This document shows positions 31,835 to 41,258 of a stretch of DNA of 64,000 nt, piece after piece. The first letter of the stretch is position 1. The number at the start of each line of letters is the position of its first letter. A model generated the notes under the pieces. The model saw only the letters and a program-made list of their open reading frames with translations. It ran no database searches and was not told the origin of the DNA. This stretch comes from Humimonas sp964465015 (GTDB lineage: Bacteria; Gemmatimonadota; Gemmatimonadetes; Palauibacterales; Palauibacteraceae). Both the position numbers and the translations under genes were made by a program. Where the stretch lies: assembly GCA_964465015.1 (NCBI GenBank), contig CAYXHP010000072.1, forward strand, positions 1 to 64,000. The letters run 5' to 3'.

Positions 31835-32644
31835 GTGAGCCAGCCGGCCGAGTCGACCGGAGGTCGGCCCGTGCAGACCGAGAAGGTCGAGCACATCCCG
31901 GTGATTTGGGTGGAGCCCGATGCGAACTCCCACCCGAGGCGCCTGGCGCTCTTCCTGCCCCACTTCACGGGCACCAAGGAGAAGGTACGGCCGCAGCTCG
32001 AGGACCTGGCCGCCGACGGCTTCGTCGCCATGTCCTTCGACCCGTGGCAGCACGGCGAGCGCGGGAGCGGCGAGACGCCCGACGAGATGGTGGAGCGGGT
32101 GTTCGCTGCTTTCCGGCGGCGATTCTGGCCCATCCTGGGGCAGACCACGCTGGACGTACTGCGCGTCATCGACTGGGCCACCGACACGCTGGCGGTCGAA
32201 CCCGCCATCCGCGTGGGAGGCCTGTCCATGGGAGGGGACGTGGCCGTGGCGGCCGCCGGAATCGACCGGCGCATCGAGCGGGTGGCGGCCGTCGTGTCCA
32301 CGCCCGACTGGCTCCGGCCCGGCATGCGGGATCTGTCGCATCCGGAGCGGCTGCTGGAGCCGGGCGAGCCCGATTCCTACGCGCGCTGGTTCTACGACCA
32401 GCTCAACCCGCTCACCCACGTGGGACGGTACGGCCACGGGCTCGCGCTGAAATTCTGGTGCGGGGAGCGGGACACACAGGTCCCGGCCGACGGCGCGCTC
32501 CGGTTCCAGGCCGAGGTCCGGGACGCCTTCTCGGAGCGGAGCGGCGACGTCCAGGTCGACATGCTGCCGGGCCTGGCGCACATGGACGTGCGGGATCCCG
32601 CGCGCTGGTGGCCCGACTGCCGGGAGTGGCTGGCGGGCCCCTGA
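31835..32644 (+). CDS. Alpha/beta hydrolase (dienelactone hydrolase/esterase-like)
   Basis: The 269-residue protein has the nucleophile elbow GLSMGG (about residue 130), preceded by the oxyanion region FLPHFTGTK. Asp and His of the triad are plausible in ERDTQVPADG and GLAHMDVRD. This matches alpha/beta hydrolases of the dienelactone-hydrolase type. No signal peptide, so it is cytoplasmic. The GTG start lies just after the DUF3667 gene with a 43-base gap; the next gene is 16 bases downstream. Confidence 0.83.
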   Translation: MSQPAESTGGRPVQTEKVEHIPVIWVEPDANSHPRRLALFLPHFTGTKEKVRPQLEDLAADGFVAMSFDPWQHGERGSGETPDEMVERVFAAFRRRFWPILGQTTLDVLRVIDWATDTLAVEPAIRVGGLSMGGDVAVAAAGIDRRIERVAAVVSTPDWLRPGMRDLSHPERLLEPGEPDSYARWFYDQLNPLTHVGRYGHGLALKFWCGERDTQVPADGALRFQAEVRDAFSERSGDVQVDMLPGLAHMDVRDPARWWPDCREWLAGP

Positions 32645-32660
32645 GCCCTATCTTTTCGTC

Positions 32661-33443
32661 ATGACCGAGCGACGCTACACCGAGGACGAGGTCGCCAGGA
32701 TCTTCGAGCGGGCCGCCGACCCCGAGCAGGCCTCGCGACGTCGCCTGGCCGCCGGCGAGGGCCTGACGCTCGGCGAGCTCCAGGAGATCGGCCGCGAGGT
32801 GGGGATCGCGCCGGAGGCGGTCGAGGACGCCGCCCGGTCGCTGGAGAAGCGGCCGGAGCGGCCCACGCGGCGTACCCTGCTCGGCTTTCCCATCGGGGTC
32901 GGCCGCACCGCGCAGCTGGACCGGCACCTCTCCGACCGGGAGTGGGAGAGGCTCGTGGTCGACCTGCGTGAGACGTTCGACGCCCGGGGCAGCCTCCGGA
33001 CGCACGGCTCCTTCCGGGAGTGGACCAACGGCAACCTCCAGGCGCTGGTCGAGCCCACGGCGGACGGCGATCGGATCCGGCTCAGGACCTTCCGGGAGCA
33101 GTCCCGCCTGCTCATGTTCGCGGGCTCCGGCATGTTCGGCCTGGGGGGCGTCGCGCTCCTCACGCGCGCCCTGTCGGGCGCGATGCAGCACGGTGGCGGC
33201 GGTCTCACCTCGCTGTTCCTGATCGGACTCGGCCTGTTCGGGCTCGGCGCCTTCCGGTTGCCGCGCTGGGCTCGGCTGCGCGGCCGCCAGATGGACGGGA
33301 TCCTGGCGCGGCTCGAGGCCGCGGCGGCGGAGAGCGCGCGTCCGGAGTCTACGACCTCAGACCAGGCCGCAGTCCCATCAGACACCACCCCGCCACGGCC
33401 CACATCAGGGCCGCCGAGATCCACGCCACCCGGGACGGACTGA
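32661..33443 (+). CDS. Protein of unknown function with helical N-terminus and two TM segments
   Basis: The 260-residue protein begins with RYTEDEVARIFERAADPEQA and LTLGELQEIGREVGIAPEAV, a helical module also seen at the front of many uncharacterised proteins with C-terminal membrane helices. Residues 70-145 form a possible beta-sandwich. Two transmembrane segments follow (about 150-175 and 185-203), then a Ser/Thr/Pro-rich cytoplasmic or periplasmic tail. I do not recognise the family. The neighbours do not suggest a role. Confidence 0.6.
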   Translation: MTERRYTEDEVARIFERAADPEQASRRRLAAGEGLTLGELQEIGREVGIAPEAVEDAARSLEKRPERPTRRTLLGFPIGVGRTAQLDRHLSDREWERLVVDLRETFDARGSLRTHGSFREWTNGNLQALVEPTADGDRIRLRTFREQSRLLMFAGSGMFGLGGVALLTRALSGAMQHGGGGLTSLFLIGLGLFGLGAFRLPRWARLRGRQMDGILARLEAAAAESARPESTTSDQAAVPSDTTPPRPTSGPPRSTPPGTD

Positions 33444-33464
33444 GCGCCAGCGCGGGAGCCTGCC

Positions 33465-34637
33465 ATGCACCGTTCGCTTCACTACTCGGCGTGGCTCCTC
33501 TGCCTCGCGGCTCTCGCGTGCGGCGAGCACCCTGGCCACGCCCCCGGCGCCTCGCCCCCCCTCTCTGGCGCACCCGTATCGATGCGGGCCGCGCCCACGC
33601 TGCGCGTGGGCGTCGCGGAAGGCGACACGACGCTCGAGTTCCACCGGGTGGTCACGCCTTTCCGGCTCCCGGATGGTCGGCTCGTGGTGCCGGTCGCGGG
33701 CTCGGGCGTCCTGCGCGTCTTCAGCGCGGACGGCACGCTCCTGGAGAGCCTGGGACGGCCGGGGGACGGGCCGGGCGAGTTTCGATCCCTGGCAGCCGCC
33801 TGGCCGCGAGGGGACACGATCGAGGCGTTCGATGCCGCGCTCGAACGTATCACGTGCTTCCCGCCTTCGGCCGAGCCCAGGGTGGTGACGCTCCGGGCGC
33901 CCGGAAACGCCCGTGCGCTCACGGAGGCCCAGGCCATCGTGCCCGGAGCGCTTTCCGACGGCTGGATGCTCTACGGCGTCGAATCGGCCGGCATGGGGCG
34001 ACGGGACACCGTGGCCGTGCGGCGCTTCGGCCCGGACGGCTCGCCGGCGGCGCTCGTGGCGCGCCTTCCCGGCATGGCGCGCTACAGCACGCCGATGGCC
34101 GGAGGTCCGGACCCCCTCTCGCCCCGCACCGCCTTCGCCATCCACGCGGGACGGGTCTACGTGGCCGAGACGATGAAGGCGGAGATCTGGGAGCTGGACG
34201 GCGACGGCCACATGGAACTCGAGCTGAGCTGGACGCCCGAGAACCCGCCGTCCCCGAAGACGGCGTTCCGGGAGGCGGTCCAGGCGGCCGTGGCCGCCGC
34301 CCCGCCGGAGCAGCGGCCCGTCGTGCGCGAGCGTCTCGAGTCGTTTCCGGTGCGCGACCGGGTGCCGGTCTTCTGGAGCTTCCTGGTCGACGCGGACGGC
34401 TTCGTGTGGGTCGAGCCGTTCGAGCCGGCGCGCCACTCCATGGTCCTGCCGGCGGCCGCGGTCGCGGAATCCGCCAGCGTCTGGAGCCTCTTCACGCCGG
34501 GCGGGACGGCCGCGGGGACCATACGGGTGCCCGCCGGCTTCCAGCCCGCCAGCATCGGACGTGACGCGGTCGTCGGAGTCCGGCGCGACAGCCTGGGGGT
34601 CGAATACGTCGAGGTCCACGCGCTCGAGCGCCGCTGA
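33465..34637 (+). CDS. 6-bladed beta-propeller lipoprotein
   Basis: The 390-residue lipoprotein (LLCLAALAC, Cys19) looks like the 6-bladed beta-propeller family (BF3886-like). Signs are RLVVPVAGSGVLRVFSADGT, the GxGPGEFR element (GRPGDGPGEFRSL) and repeated FxxDGT/FGPDGS blade ends. The family is frequent in Bacteroidota and Gemmatimonadota and probably binds peptides or glycans in the periplasm. It is followed by a small coiled-coil protein gene on the same strand. Confidence 0.78.
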   Translation: MHRSLHYSAWLLCLAALACGEHPGHAPGASPPLSGAPVSMRAAPTLRVGVAEGDTTLEFHRVVTPFRLPDGRLVVPVAGSGVLRVFSADGTLLESLGRPGDGPGEFRSLAAAWPRGDTIEAFDAALERITCFPPSAEPRVVTLRAPGNARALTEAQAIVPGALSDGWMLYGVESAGMGRRDTVAVRRFGPDGSPAALVARLPGMARYSTPMAGGPDPLSPRTAFAIHAGRVYVAETMKAEIWELDGDGHMELELSWTPENPPSPKTAFREAVQAAVAAAPPEQRPVVRERLESFPVRDRVPVFWSFLVDADGFVWVEPFEPARHSMVLPAAAVAESASVWSLFTPGGTAAGTIRVPAGFQPASIGRDAVVGVRRDSLGVEYVEVHALERR

Positions 34638-34779
34638 CGGCCGCCTCCCGGCTCTATCCGCGTCAGCTCCGTGCCCGTGAGCGAAGCGCGACCTGGCCGG
34701 CAGATGAAACCGGCAGACCTTGCCCCGCGTCGAGCCGACGGGCACGCTATCGGAAACCGAGCAACCGCAGAAGGCTGTC

Positions 34780-35037
34780 ATGGATGAAACGCTACGTCTC
34801 CTCATCCCGGTGCTGGCGATCTCGATCCCGGTGATCGCGGTCGCGGGACGCTACATCGTGACGCCTCTGGTCGAGGCTCTCTCGAAGCGGGACCTCGAGG
34901 ACGGGAGCCCCCGCGTCGACCGGGAGGAGATGGACCAGCTTCGGGACCGCGTGGAAGGGCTGGAGAAGGCCCTCGCCCGGGTGACCGAGGAGCAGGAGTT
35001 CCAGAAGGCCCTGCAGGGCCGCGGCGAGAGCTCCTGA
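34780..35037 (+). CDS. Small membrane-anchored coiled-coil protein
   Basis: The 85-residue protein has one N-terminal transmembrane helix (LLIPVLAISIPVIAVAG) and a charged heptad-patterned helix (DQLRDRVEGLEKALARVTEE). The architecture suggests a phage-shock-like or scaffolding accessory. The ATG at 34780 is favoured over the in-frame ATG at 34720, which would leave an N-terminal tail without features. The flavoenzyme gene starts 6 bases after its stop. Confidence 0.6.
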   Translation: MDETLRLLIPVLAISIPVIAVAGRYIVTPLVEALSKRDLEDGSPRVDREEMDQLRDRVEGLEKALARVTEEQEFQKALQGRGESS

Positions 35038-35043
35038 ACCGCC

Positions 35044-36897
35044 GTGGACCGCAGACGGTTCGTCCGGAACGCCGCGGCGCTGCCGCTCCTGGCCCTGCCC
35101 TGGCCCGGAGCACGGCCCGACGTCCGCGGCTCTCGAGCCATCACCGGTGCCGGCCCGGGACAGGCCGCGGGCGGTGACCGCGTCCGGCCCGGCGACCCGG
35201 AGTGGCCGTCGCCGGCGGAGTGGGCGGAGCTGAAGGGGAAGGTCGGCGGGCGGCTGCGGGAGCTCCGCTCGCCTCTGGCGGCCTGCCGCGCCGATCCGGG
35301 TGGCGCGGCAGGCCGGAAGTTGTGGGCGGAGCTTCGCGACCCCTTCTACCTCCGTGACCACCCGGCGCTCACGGGCTCCAGCGGGTGGGTGGACGCGTGG
35401 ACCAGCGTCCCGAGCGCCTACGCCGTGGCCGCTGAAACGACCGCCGACGTGGCCGCGGCCGTGGTCTTCGCCCGGGAGCACCGGCTGAAGCTGGTGGTCA
35501 AGGGCGGCGGCCACAGCTACCAGGGGCGCTCGTGCTCCCCGGACTCCCTTCTCGTATGGACCCGCGGGCTGGACGACATCCAGATGCACGAGGCCTTCGT
35601 CCCGGCGGGATGCGAGAGTCGGGTGGCGGGGCAGCCGGCCGTGAGCGTCGGTGCGGGCTGCATCTGGATGGAAGCGTACGAGGCCGTCACGACGCGCGGC
35701 GGACGCTACGTGCAGGGGGGCGGCTGCACCACGGTTGGCGTGGCTGGACTGGTCCAGAGCGGCGGTTTCGGGAGCTTCTCCAAGCGCTTCGGTACAGTGG
35801 CGGCCGGGCTCCTGGAGGCCGAGGTGGTGACGGCCGACGGACGCGTCCTGACCACGAACGCGTGCTCGGAGCCCGAGCTGTTCTGGGCCCTCAAGGGGGG
35901 CGGCGGCGGGACCTTCGGCGTGGTGACCCGGGTGACGCTCCGGACCCGCGACCTGCCTGAGACGTTCGGGGGCGCGTTCGGGACCATCCAGGCGGGCTCG
36001 GACGAGGCGTTCCGCGAGCTGCTCGGGCGTCTCCTCGCCTTCTACCGGGAACGGCTGATGAACCCGCACTGGGGCGAGCAGCTGCGGCTCCGTACCGGGA
36101 ACGTGCTCGACATCTCCATGGTCCTCCAGGGCCTCTCCGGCGACGAGGCGCAGGCCACCTGGAAGCCGTTCTCGGACTGGGTGGCCTCGCGACCGGACGA
36201 CTTCACGGTGCAGCGGCCGATCGGCGCCGTCGCGTTCCCGGCCCGGCACATGTGGGACGCCGACTTCCTCGAGCGCCTGGCCCCCGATCTCATCGTGCGT
36301 GACGATCGGCCCGGCGCCCCGGCCTCGAGCTTCGTATGGGCCGGCGACCACGGCCAGGCGAGCCAGTTCTGGCATGGTTTCCACTCGGCCTGGCTCCCGG
36401 CCGACTTGCTCGAGACGAAGCGGCGGGAAGAGCTGGCCGACGCGCTCTTCCGGCTCACACGGCTGTGGGACGTATCCCTGCACTGCAACAAGGGGCTGGC
36501 CGGCGCGCCTCCCGAGGAGTTGGAGGCGGCGGCGGACACGGCGACGAACCCGGCGGCCCTGCGGGCGTTCGCGCTGGCGATCGTCGGCGGCCAGGGTCCA
36601 CCGGGATTCCCCGGCGTACCGGGCCACGAGCCCGACCTGGACAAGGCCCGGCACGCCGCGGATACGATGCGCCGGGCCTGGGCCGAGCTCGTGAAGGTCG
36701 TCGAGCGGCCGGGCTCGTACTGGTCGGAGAGCGACTTCTTCGACGCCGACTGGCAGCGGTCCTTCTGGGGACGGAACTACGACCGCCTCGAGGCGGTGAA
36801 GCGACGCTACGACCCCGACGGGCTGTTCATCGTCCACCACGGCGTGGGCAGCGAGGCATGGAGCGACGACGGGTTCACCAGGAGGGCGAACACATGA
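35044..36897 (+). CDS. FAD-linked oxidoreductase with berberine-bridge C-terminus
   Basis: The 617-residue protein has an N-terminal twin-arginine-like leader (DRRRFVRNAAALPLLALP), a FAD-binding type 4 (PCMH) domain and a C-terminal BBE segment (NYDRLEAVKRRYDPDGLFIV). Two likely flavin-attachment residues are visible: His157 in KGGGHSYQGR and a Cys in QGGGCTTVGVAGL, so bicovalent flavinylation is plausible. Such enzymes oxidise alcohols, sugars or alkaloid-like amines. Substrate unknown. The GTG start follows the coiled-coil gene. Its stop overlaps the ATG of a DinB gene. Confidence 0.85.
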   Translation: MDRRRFVRNAAALPLLALPWPGARPDVRGSRAITGAGPGQAAGGDRVRPGDPEWPSPAEWAELKGKVGGRLRELRSPLAACRADPGGAAGRKLWAELRDPFYLRDHPALTGSSGWVDAWTSVPSAYAVAAETTADVAAAVVFAREHRLKLVVKGGGHSYQGRSCSPDSLLVWTRGLDDIQMHEAFVPAGCESRVAGQPAVSVGAGCIWMEAYEAVTTRGGRYVQGGGCTTVGVAGLVQSGGFGSFSKRFGTVAAGLLEAEVVTADGRVLTTNACSEPELFWALKGGGGGTFGVVTRVTLRTRDLPETFGGAFGTIQAGSDEAFRELLGRLLAFYRERLMNPHWGEQLRLRTGNVLDISMVLQGLSGDEAQATWKPFSDWVASRPDDFTVQRPIGAVAFPARHMWDADFLERLAPDLIVRDDRPGAPASSFVWAGDHGQASQFWHGFHSAWLPADLLETKRREELADALFRLTRLWDVSLHCNKGLAGAPPEELEAAADTATNPAALRAFALAIVGGQGPPGFPGVPGHEPDLDKARHAADTMRRAWAELVKVVERPGSYWSESDFFDADWQRSFWGRNYDRLEAVKRRYDPDGLFIVHHGVGSEAWSDDGFTRRANT

Positions 36898-37412
36898 CGG
36901 ACGATCCGGTCGGCCGGGCCTTCATCGACGAGTCCCGGGCGCTGCTGACCTCCAGCCATCTTCCGCGGCTCGTGGGGAGCGTACGGTCGCTCCCGGAGCG
37001 GGACCTGTGGTGGCGCCCCAACGAGTCATCCAACAGCGCCGGGAACCTGGTCCTCCACCTGGCGGGAAACGTCCGGCAGTGGGTCGTGAGCGGCATCGGA
37101 GGCGAGCCGGACGTGCGGCGCCGGGACGAGGAGTTCGCGGCCGAGGGGGGCCGGAGCCGGGAGGAGGTGCTCGGGGTCCTCTCCGCGGCGGTCGCGGATG
37201 CCGACCGGGTGCTGGCCCACCTCGATCCGGGCCGGCTGCTGGAGCCGCTGGTGATCCAGGGCACCGACACGACGGTCCTCCGGGCCCTGTACCACGCCGT
37301 CGAGCACTTCGGCATGCACACAGGGCAGCTCGCCTACATCGCCAAGCTCCGGACGGACCGCGACCTGGGCTTCTACGAGGTGGAGGGCGGGATCGCCCGT
37401 CCGAGGTGGTGA
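36894..37412 (+). CDS. DinB/DUF1572-family protein
   Basis: The 172-residue protein is a DinB-like four-helix bundle. Histidines in a metal-binding pattern are present in NLVLHLAGNVRQW (first) and AVEHFGMHTGQLAYIAKL (later). This is the DUF1572 subgroup. The ATG overlaps the stop of the flavoenzyme gene (ATGA). The metallophosphoesterase gene starts 2 bases after its stop, so the three are translationally linked. Confidence 0.82.
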   Translation: MTDDPVGRAFIDESRALLTSSHLPRLVGSVRSLPERDLWWRPNESSNSAGNLVLHLAGNVRQWVVSGIGGEPDVRRRDEEFAAEGGRSREEVLGVLSAAVADADRVLAHLDPGRLLEPLVIQGTDTTVLRALYHAVEHFGMHTGQLAYIAKLRTDRDLGFYEVEGGIARPRW

Positions 37413-37413
37413 C

Positions 37414-38157
37414 GTGAGCGTCGCCGCCCTGTACGACGTCCACGGGAACCTGCCGGCGCTCGAGGCGGTCCTCGAGGAGGTGCGCGACGCCGGCGTCGAC
37501 CGGGTCCTCGTGGGCGGGGACGTGCTCCCGGGTCCCATGCCCGCCGCGTGCCTTGCCCGGCTCGAGGCCCTCGAGATCCCGGTCCACTACATCCGCGGTA
37601 ACGGCGAGTCCGCCGTGCTCGCCGAGCTGGCCGGCGAGCCGCTTCCGCCCCTGCCCGAGTCGGTCCTCGAGGTCATTCGCTGGACCGCGCGCCGCATCGG
37701 ACCCGAGGCGGGACGTCGGATCGGGCGCTGGCCCGCCACTCTCCACCGCGAGATCGACGGGATCGGACGGGTCCTGTTCTGCCACGCCACGCCCGGGAGC
37801 GACACGGAGATCTTTACACGCCGGGCGCCCGAAGAGCGCCTCCTCGCCCTGTTCGGTGACACCGAAGCGGAGCTGGCCGTGTGCGGGCACACGCACATGC
37901 CCTTCGACCTCCAGGTGGGCGGGCTCCGAATCGTGAACGCCGGAAGCGTGGGCATGCCCTACGGCGAGCCCGGGGCCGACTGGCTCCTCCTGGGCCCGGA
38001 CGTGCAGCCACGCCACACGCCCTACGACCTCGAGGCGGCGGCGCGCCGCATCCGGGCCACCGACTATCCCGGGGCCGACGACTTCGCGGAGCGCTCGGTG
38101 CTCCGGCCACCGACGGCCGAGTCCATGCTGGACGCGCTGTCGGGCGCCCGGGGCTAG
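37414..38157 (+). CDS. Calcineurin-like metallophosphoesterase (YfcE type)
   Basis: The 247-residue protein has the metal-binding motifs of this superfamily: DVHGN (first metal), GGDVLPGP, GNGES, and HATPGSD with CGHTHMPF (later His ligands). Small YfcE-like phosphoesterases hydrolyse phosphodiesters, mononucleotides or phosphoproteins. GTG start. The end is well placed before a TTG-initiated cupin gene. Confidence 0.88.
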   Translation: MSVAALYDVHGNLPALEAVLEEVRDAGVDRVLVGGDVLPGPMPAACLARLEALEIPVHYIRGNGESAVLAELAGEPLPPLPESVLEVIRWTARRIGPEAGRRIGRWPATLHREIDGIGRVLFCHATPGSDTEIFTRRAPEERLLALFGDTEAELAVCGHTHMPFDLQVGGLRIVNAGSVGMPYGEPGADWLLLGPDVQPRHTPYDLEAAARRIRATDYPGADDFAERSVLRPPTAESMLDALSGARG

Positions 38158-38207
38158 CCGGGGAGGCCCGGGCCCGATCGCGCGATCCCACGCCACGAGG
38201 AGGTTCG

Positions 38208-38567
38208 TTGGCCGACAAGGTGAACCTGGCCCAGAAGCTGTCGCTGTTCCACGATCACTGGAAACCCCGGCTCGTGGCACGCCTCAACGACTACAAGGTC
38301 CTGCTCGTCAAGGTGAAGGGAGAGTTCGTGTGGCACCGCCATGCGGAGACCGACGACTTCTTCCTGGTGCTCCGGGGGCGACTCACGATCCAGCTCCGCG
38401 ACCGGGACGTCGAGCTCGAGGAGGGCGAGCTGTTCGTGGTGCCCCGGGGGATCGAGCACCGTCCTCGGGCCGACGAGGAGGCGTGGGTCCTCCTCATCGA
38501 GCCGGAAACCACGAGGAACACGGGCGACGCCGGCGGGGAGATGACGGCCGAGCCGCAGGAGATCTGA
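38208..38567 (+). CDS. Cupin-domain protein
   Basis: The 119-residue cupin has its ligand set in FVWHRHAETDDFFLVLRGRL (His, His, Glu-like Asp) and PRGIEHRPRADEEAW (His). It is of the type that follows or precedes phosphoesterases in many genomes, with no known substrate. The TTG start is supported by GAGGAGG 4-5 bases upstream. There is no in-frame ATG nearby. Confidence 0.8.
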   Translation: MADKVNLAQKLSLFHDHWKPRLVARLNDYKVLLVKVKGEFVWHRHAETDDFFLVLRGRLTIQLRDRDVELEEGELFVVPRGIEHRPRADEEAWVLLIEPETTRNTGDAGGEMTAEPQEI

Positions 38568-38667
38568 GCGCGAGCCCGCGGCAGGACCACCGAGGCCGTC
38601 CGCTCCGCTGGCGGCCGGGCCCCGCGCTCGCCACCGGCTTCTCCGAGTCACGCCCACCCGCCCCGTC

Positions 38668-39615
38668 TCAGCGCAGCAATCGCCGGCCTTCCAGGAGTCC
38701 GCCCACCAGCACCATCGACAGGTTCGTCGCGATGAACACGAGGAGGGAGTACGCGAGGGCATGCGCGGGGCTCACGCCGTAGGGCGCGAGGAGGAGGACG
38801 AGCGCGCCCTCCCGAAGTCCGAGCCCGGCCACGCTGACGGGGAGGAGCGCGGCCACGAGCGCCGCCGAGCGGGTCCAGGCGACGGCCGGCACGGTGAGGC
38901 CGAGCGCCAACGACCGGGCCAGCAGCGCGCACGCGGCGACCCCGAGCAGCTGGGCGGCCAGGGAGAGCAGCGCGACCTCCAGTAGCGTCCTCCGGTCCAG
39001 GCTGCGGACGGGGTTCACGGCCTCGCGCAGGGAGTCCAGGCGGCGGAGGAGCGCACCCGTCCGTCCTCTCCCGAGCCGCTGGCCCGAGGCCGGAAGCACG
39101 GCGGTGGGCGCCGCCATCAGGGCCGTGAACGCCAGCAGGCCGACGAGGAGCGCGGCCATGACGAGCGCCGCGGTGAGGCCCGTGTGGGGCGTGGAGAGTT
39201 CCCAGAAGGCCAGACCCACGACGCACAGCGCCAGGGTGGCCAGGATGCGGTCGCAGAGGAGCGCCGCGATCAACCGCCGGCGCGCGGTCTCGGAGTCCGA
39301 CAGCCGGTAGAACCGGATCGCGACCCCGGCCACGTTCCCCGCCGGGAGAAGGTAGCTGTAGAACCGGGTCGTGAGGTTGACTTCGAGGACCTCGGGCACC
39401 GAGAGCCCCATGCCCTCGGCCCGGACGAGGCGCTGGAGCCGGACACCCACGGCGGTCTGCGACACCAGGCTGAGAGCGGCGGCTCCGAGGGGGAGCCCGA
39501 GTCCGGCCCCCAGGATCGATCCGGCGATGCCGGCGAGGTCGACACGGCGGAAGAGGAGCCACAGGACCACGCCCGCCACGGCGAAGCGGCCGATGCGGAC
39601 GAGCGCGCGGCTCAC
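38668..39615 (-). CDS. UPF0104/lysylphosphatidylglycerol-synthase-type flippase protein
   Basis: The 315-residue membrane protein has about eight transmembrane helices and the LPG-synthase/UPF0104 transmembrane signature, including FYSYLLPAGNVAGVAIRFYRL and PVSVAGLGLREGALVLLLAPYG. Family members flip or synthesise aminoacylated or glycosylated lipids, often with a partner enzyme. The GTG start overlaps the stop of the phosphodiesterase-like gene (GTGA), so the two enzymes are probably co-expressed and act on one lipid substrate. Confidence 0.83.
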   Translation of the reverse strand: MSRALVRIGRFAVAGVVLWLLFRRVDLAGIAGSILGAGLGLPLGAAALSLVSQTAVGVRLQRLVRAEGMGLSVPEVLEVNLTTRFYSYLLPAGNVAGVAIRFYRLSDSETARRRLIAALLCDRILATLALCVVGLAFWELSTPHTGLTAALVMAALLVGLLAFTALMAAPTAVLPASGQRLGRGRTGALLRRLDSLREAVNPVRSLDRRTLLEVALLSLAAQLLGVAACALLARSLALGLTVPAVAWTRSAALVAALLPVSVAGLGLREGALVLLLAPYGVSPAHALAYSLLVFIATNLSMVLVGGLLEGRRLLR

Positions 39616-40856
39616 GCCGGCATGCCCTCCCTGGAGCGGTACACCGGGCGACCGGTCATGGTGGGCGGCGGATCCTCGCCGAGGAGCCCCAGCACCGTGG
39701 GCGCGAAGTCGATGAGTCGCATCCGGTCCGTCTCCAGAGCCTGCGTCGGGTCGGAGAGGACGATGAACCCCCGCTCGGCGGGGTGGGAGGGCATCTGCCC
39801 GTGGTTGCCGCGGTGCCGGGGATCGCGGATCCGGGGCCGGAGCACCCGGTTGCTGAGGCCCAGGTAGAAGTTGGCCAGCGGCTGGTAGAAGTCGTGTGGA
39901 AAGAAGGCCGACCCGTGCTCGGCGATCAGGTAGAGCTCCCCGTAGCGATCGTCCTCGAACTCCAGGTGAAAGCGCCGCATCTCCCCCCGCGTGAACACCC
40001 GAACGCCAGGAAGCGAGCGCACCGCCGCCGTGATCGCGCGGCGGGCCCGGTCGGTCTCGAACCAAAGGCGCGCCAGGCTGATCTCGACGTAGTGGTGGTA
40101 CTCGCCGCGCGGAATGCCCGTCTCCTTCAGCGCCCGGACCAGATCGACGCGCCGGGTGATCGGCTCCTGCCCGTGATCGACCAGGAGCATGAATCGGGTG
40201 CCCATCTCGCGGCAGCGCGCCGAGAGTCCCTCGACCAGTCCATCCACCTCCCGGAGACTCCGCCGCACCAGGTCCGGATCGTCCAGGCCCCAGTGCGAGA
40301 GGAGATCGAAGGCGTGGAACTGGATCAACTCGAACTCCGCCCCGGACGGGCACTCGGCCAGCAGACTCGGGATGTGCTCGAATCGGTCCGTGAAGCGATA
40401 GGTGGCGCGCTCTCCCAGGAGGTCGAACAGACCGGGCATCGGTGACTCCGCGCCGACCCGCAAGTCGCCTCGGCCACATCGCTCGTACTCGAACCGGTGG
40501 AGCTGGAAGTGGCGGCGTCGGCGCCAGGGGATCGCCGCCAGGTCGACGCGGCGCGTCACGAGGTGGACCAGGCACTGGGCCGTGGTCGTCACCAGGTCGG
40601 GCACCCGCTCCAGGAGCCGAACCCACGGGCCGCGTGGCACGTCGCGCCGCAGGCTCACCTGCCAGAACCCGTGCTCGTGCGGCCAGGCCCCCGTCAGCAG
40701 AGTCGCCATCAGCTCGGTGGTGGGAAGGGTCTCCAGGGTGACGGCCGGGAACTCCGACAGCAGGTCGCAGAGGAACGGAGTGATCCGCGGATCCAGCCGG
40801 CGTCGGTCGAGGCCGGGGACGTAGCACACGAACAGGCGTCGAGCGGCTGGCTTCAC
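39612..40856 (-). CDS. Alkaline-phosphatase-superfamily (type I phosphodiesterase) protein
   Basis: The 414-residue protein has the metal-binding layout of type I phosphodiesterase/nucleotide pyrophosphatase proteins: a Thr nucleophile in TTELMATLLTGAWPHEHG, the acidic metal site in LLVDHGQEPI, and histidines in GNHGQMPSHPAERGF. No signal peptide is seen, so it may be cytoplasmic or peripheral. The GTG at 40854-40856 is preceded by GAGG. Coupled to the UPF0104 membrane protein by GTGA. The pair suggests lipid-head-group or glycan chemistry, by analogy with phosphoethanolamine and glycolipid systems. Confidence 0.78.
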   Translation of the reverse strand: MKPAARRLFVCYVPGLDRRRLDPRITPFLCDLLSEFPAVTLETLPTTELMATLLTGAWPHEHGFWQVSLRRDVPRGPWVRLLERVPDLVTTTAQCLVHLVTRRVDLAAIPWRRRRHFQLHRFEYERCGRGDLRVGAESPMPGLFDLLGERATYRFTDRFEHIPSLLAECPSGAEFELIQFHAFDLLSHWGLDDPDLVRRSLREVDGLVEGLSARCREMGTRFMLLVDHGQEPITRRVDLVRALKETGIPRGEYHHYVEISLARLWFETDRARRAITAAVRSLPGVRVFTRGEMRRFHLEFEDDRYGELYLIAEHGSAFFPHDFYQPLANFYLGLSNRVLRPRIRDPRHRGNHGQMPSHPAERGFIVLSDPTQALETDRMRLIDFAPTVLGLLGEDPPPTMTGRPVYRSREGMPA

Positions 40857-41258
40857 GTGACATCCTCGAGCTGAGTCCTGGCGCCGCCGGAACTCGGCGG
40901 GTGCCGGCGCGCCCCGGGAGCGCGATCGCGACCCGGGAAGAGGGTGGGGCAGCAGGTAGCGGGCCATCGCGCCCCTCCCCGAAACCCCATGCCCGACGGG
41001 AGGATCCGGATCTCGCGGCTCGGGGCCGCGACCGCGCATGTGGGACCGGCGCAACACCCGGGGAGGCTCGCGGGCTCGCGCGCGCCCCTCCCGGTCCGGC
41101 GCGCGCCCGTACGACCCCGACGCCCCGCGACGACTCTTCGAAGCCCCGCCGGCGCCTCCCCGATGACCGTGGCCGGTGCCGCCCGGACTTGCCCAGCGAA
41201 GCGGCCGCCGCGAATGTCGCTGGAGTTCCGGAGAGGGATCCGCCCGCCTGGAGGAATC
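40857..41258. other. 400-base gap between divergent genes
   Basis: This stretch separates the alkaline-phosphatase-type gene (minus) from the OsmC-like gene (plus). It is GC-rich and contains an open frame in phase with the OsmC gene, but the translation is Pro/Arg/Ala-rich without domain features. I see no RNA gene, repeat or operator in it. It most likely holds the two divergent promoters. Confidence 0.5.
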
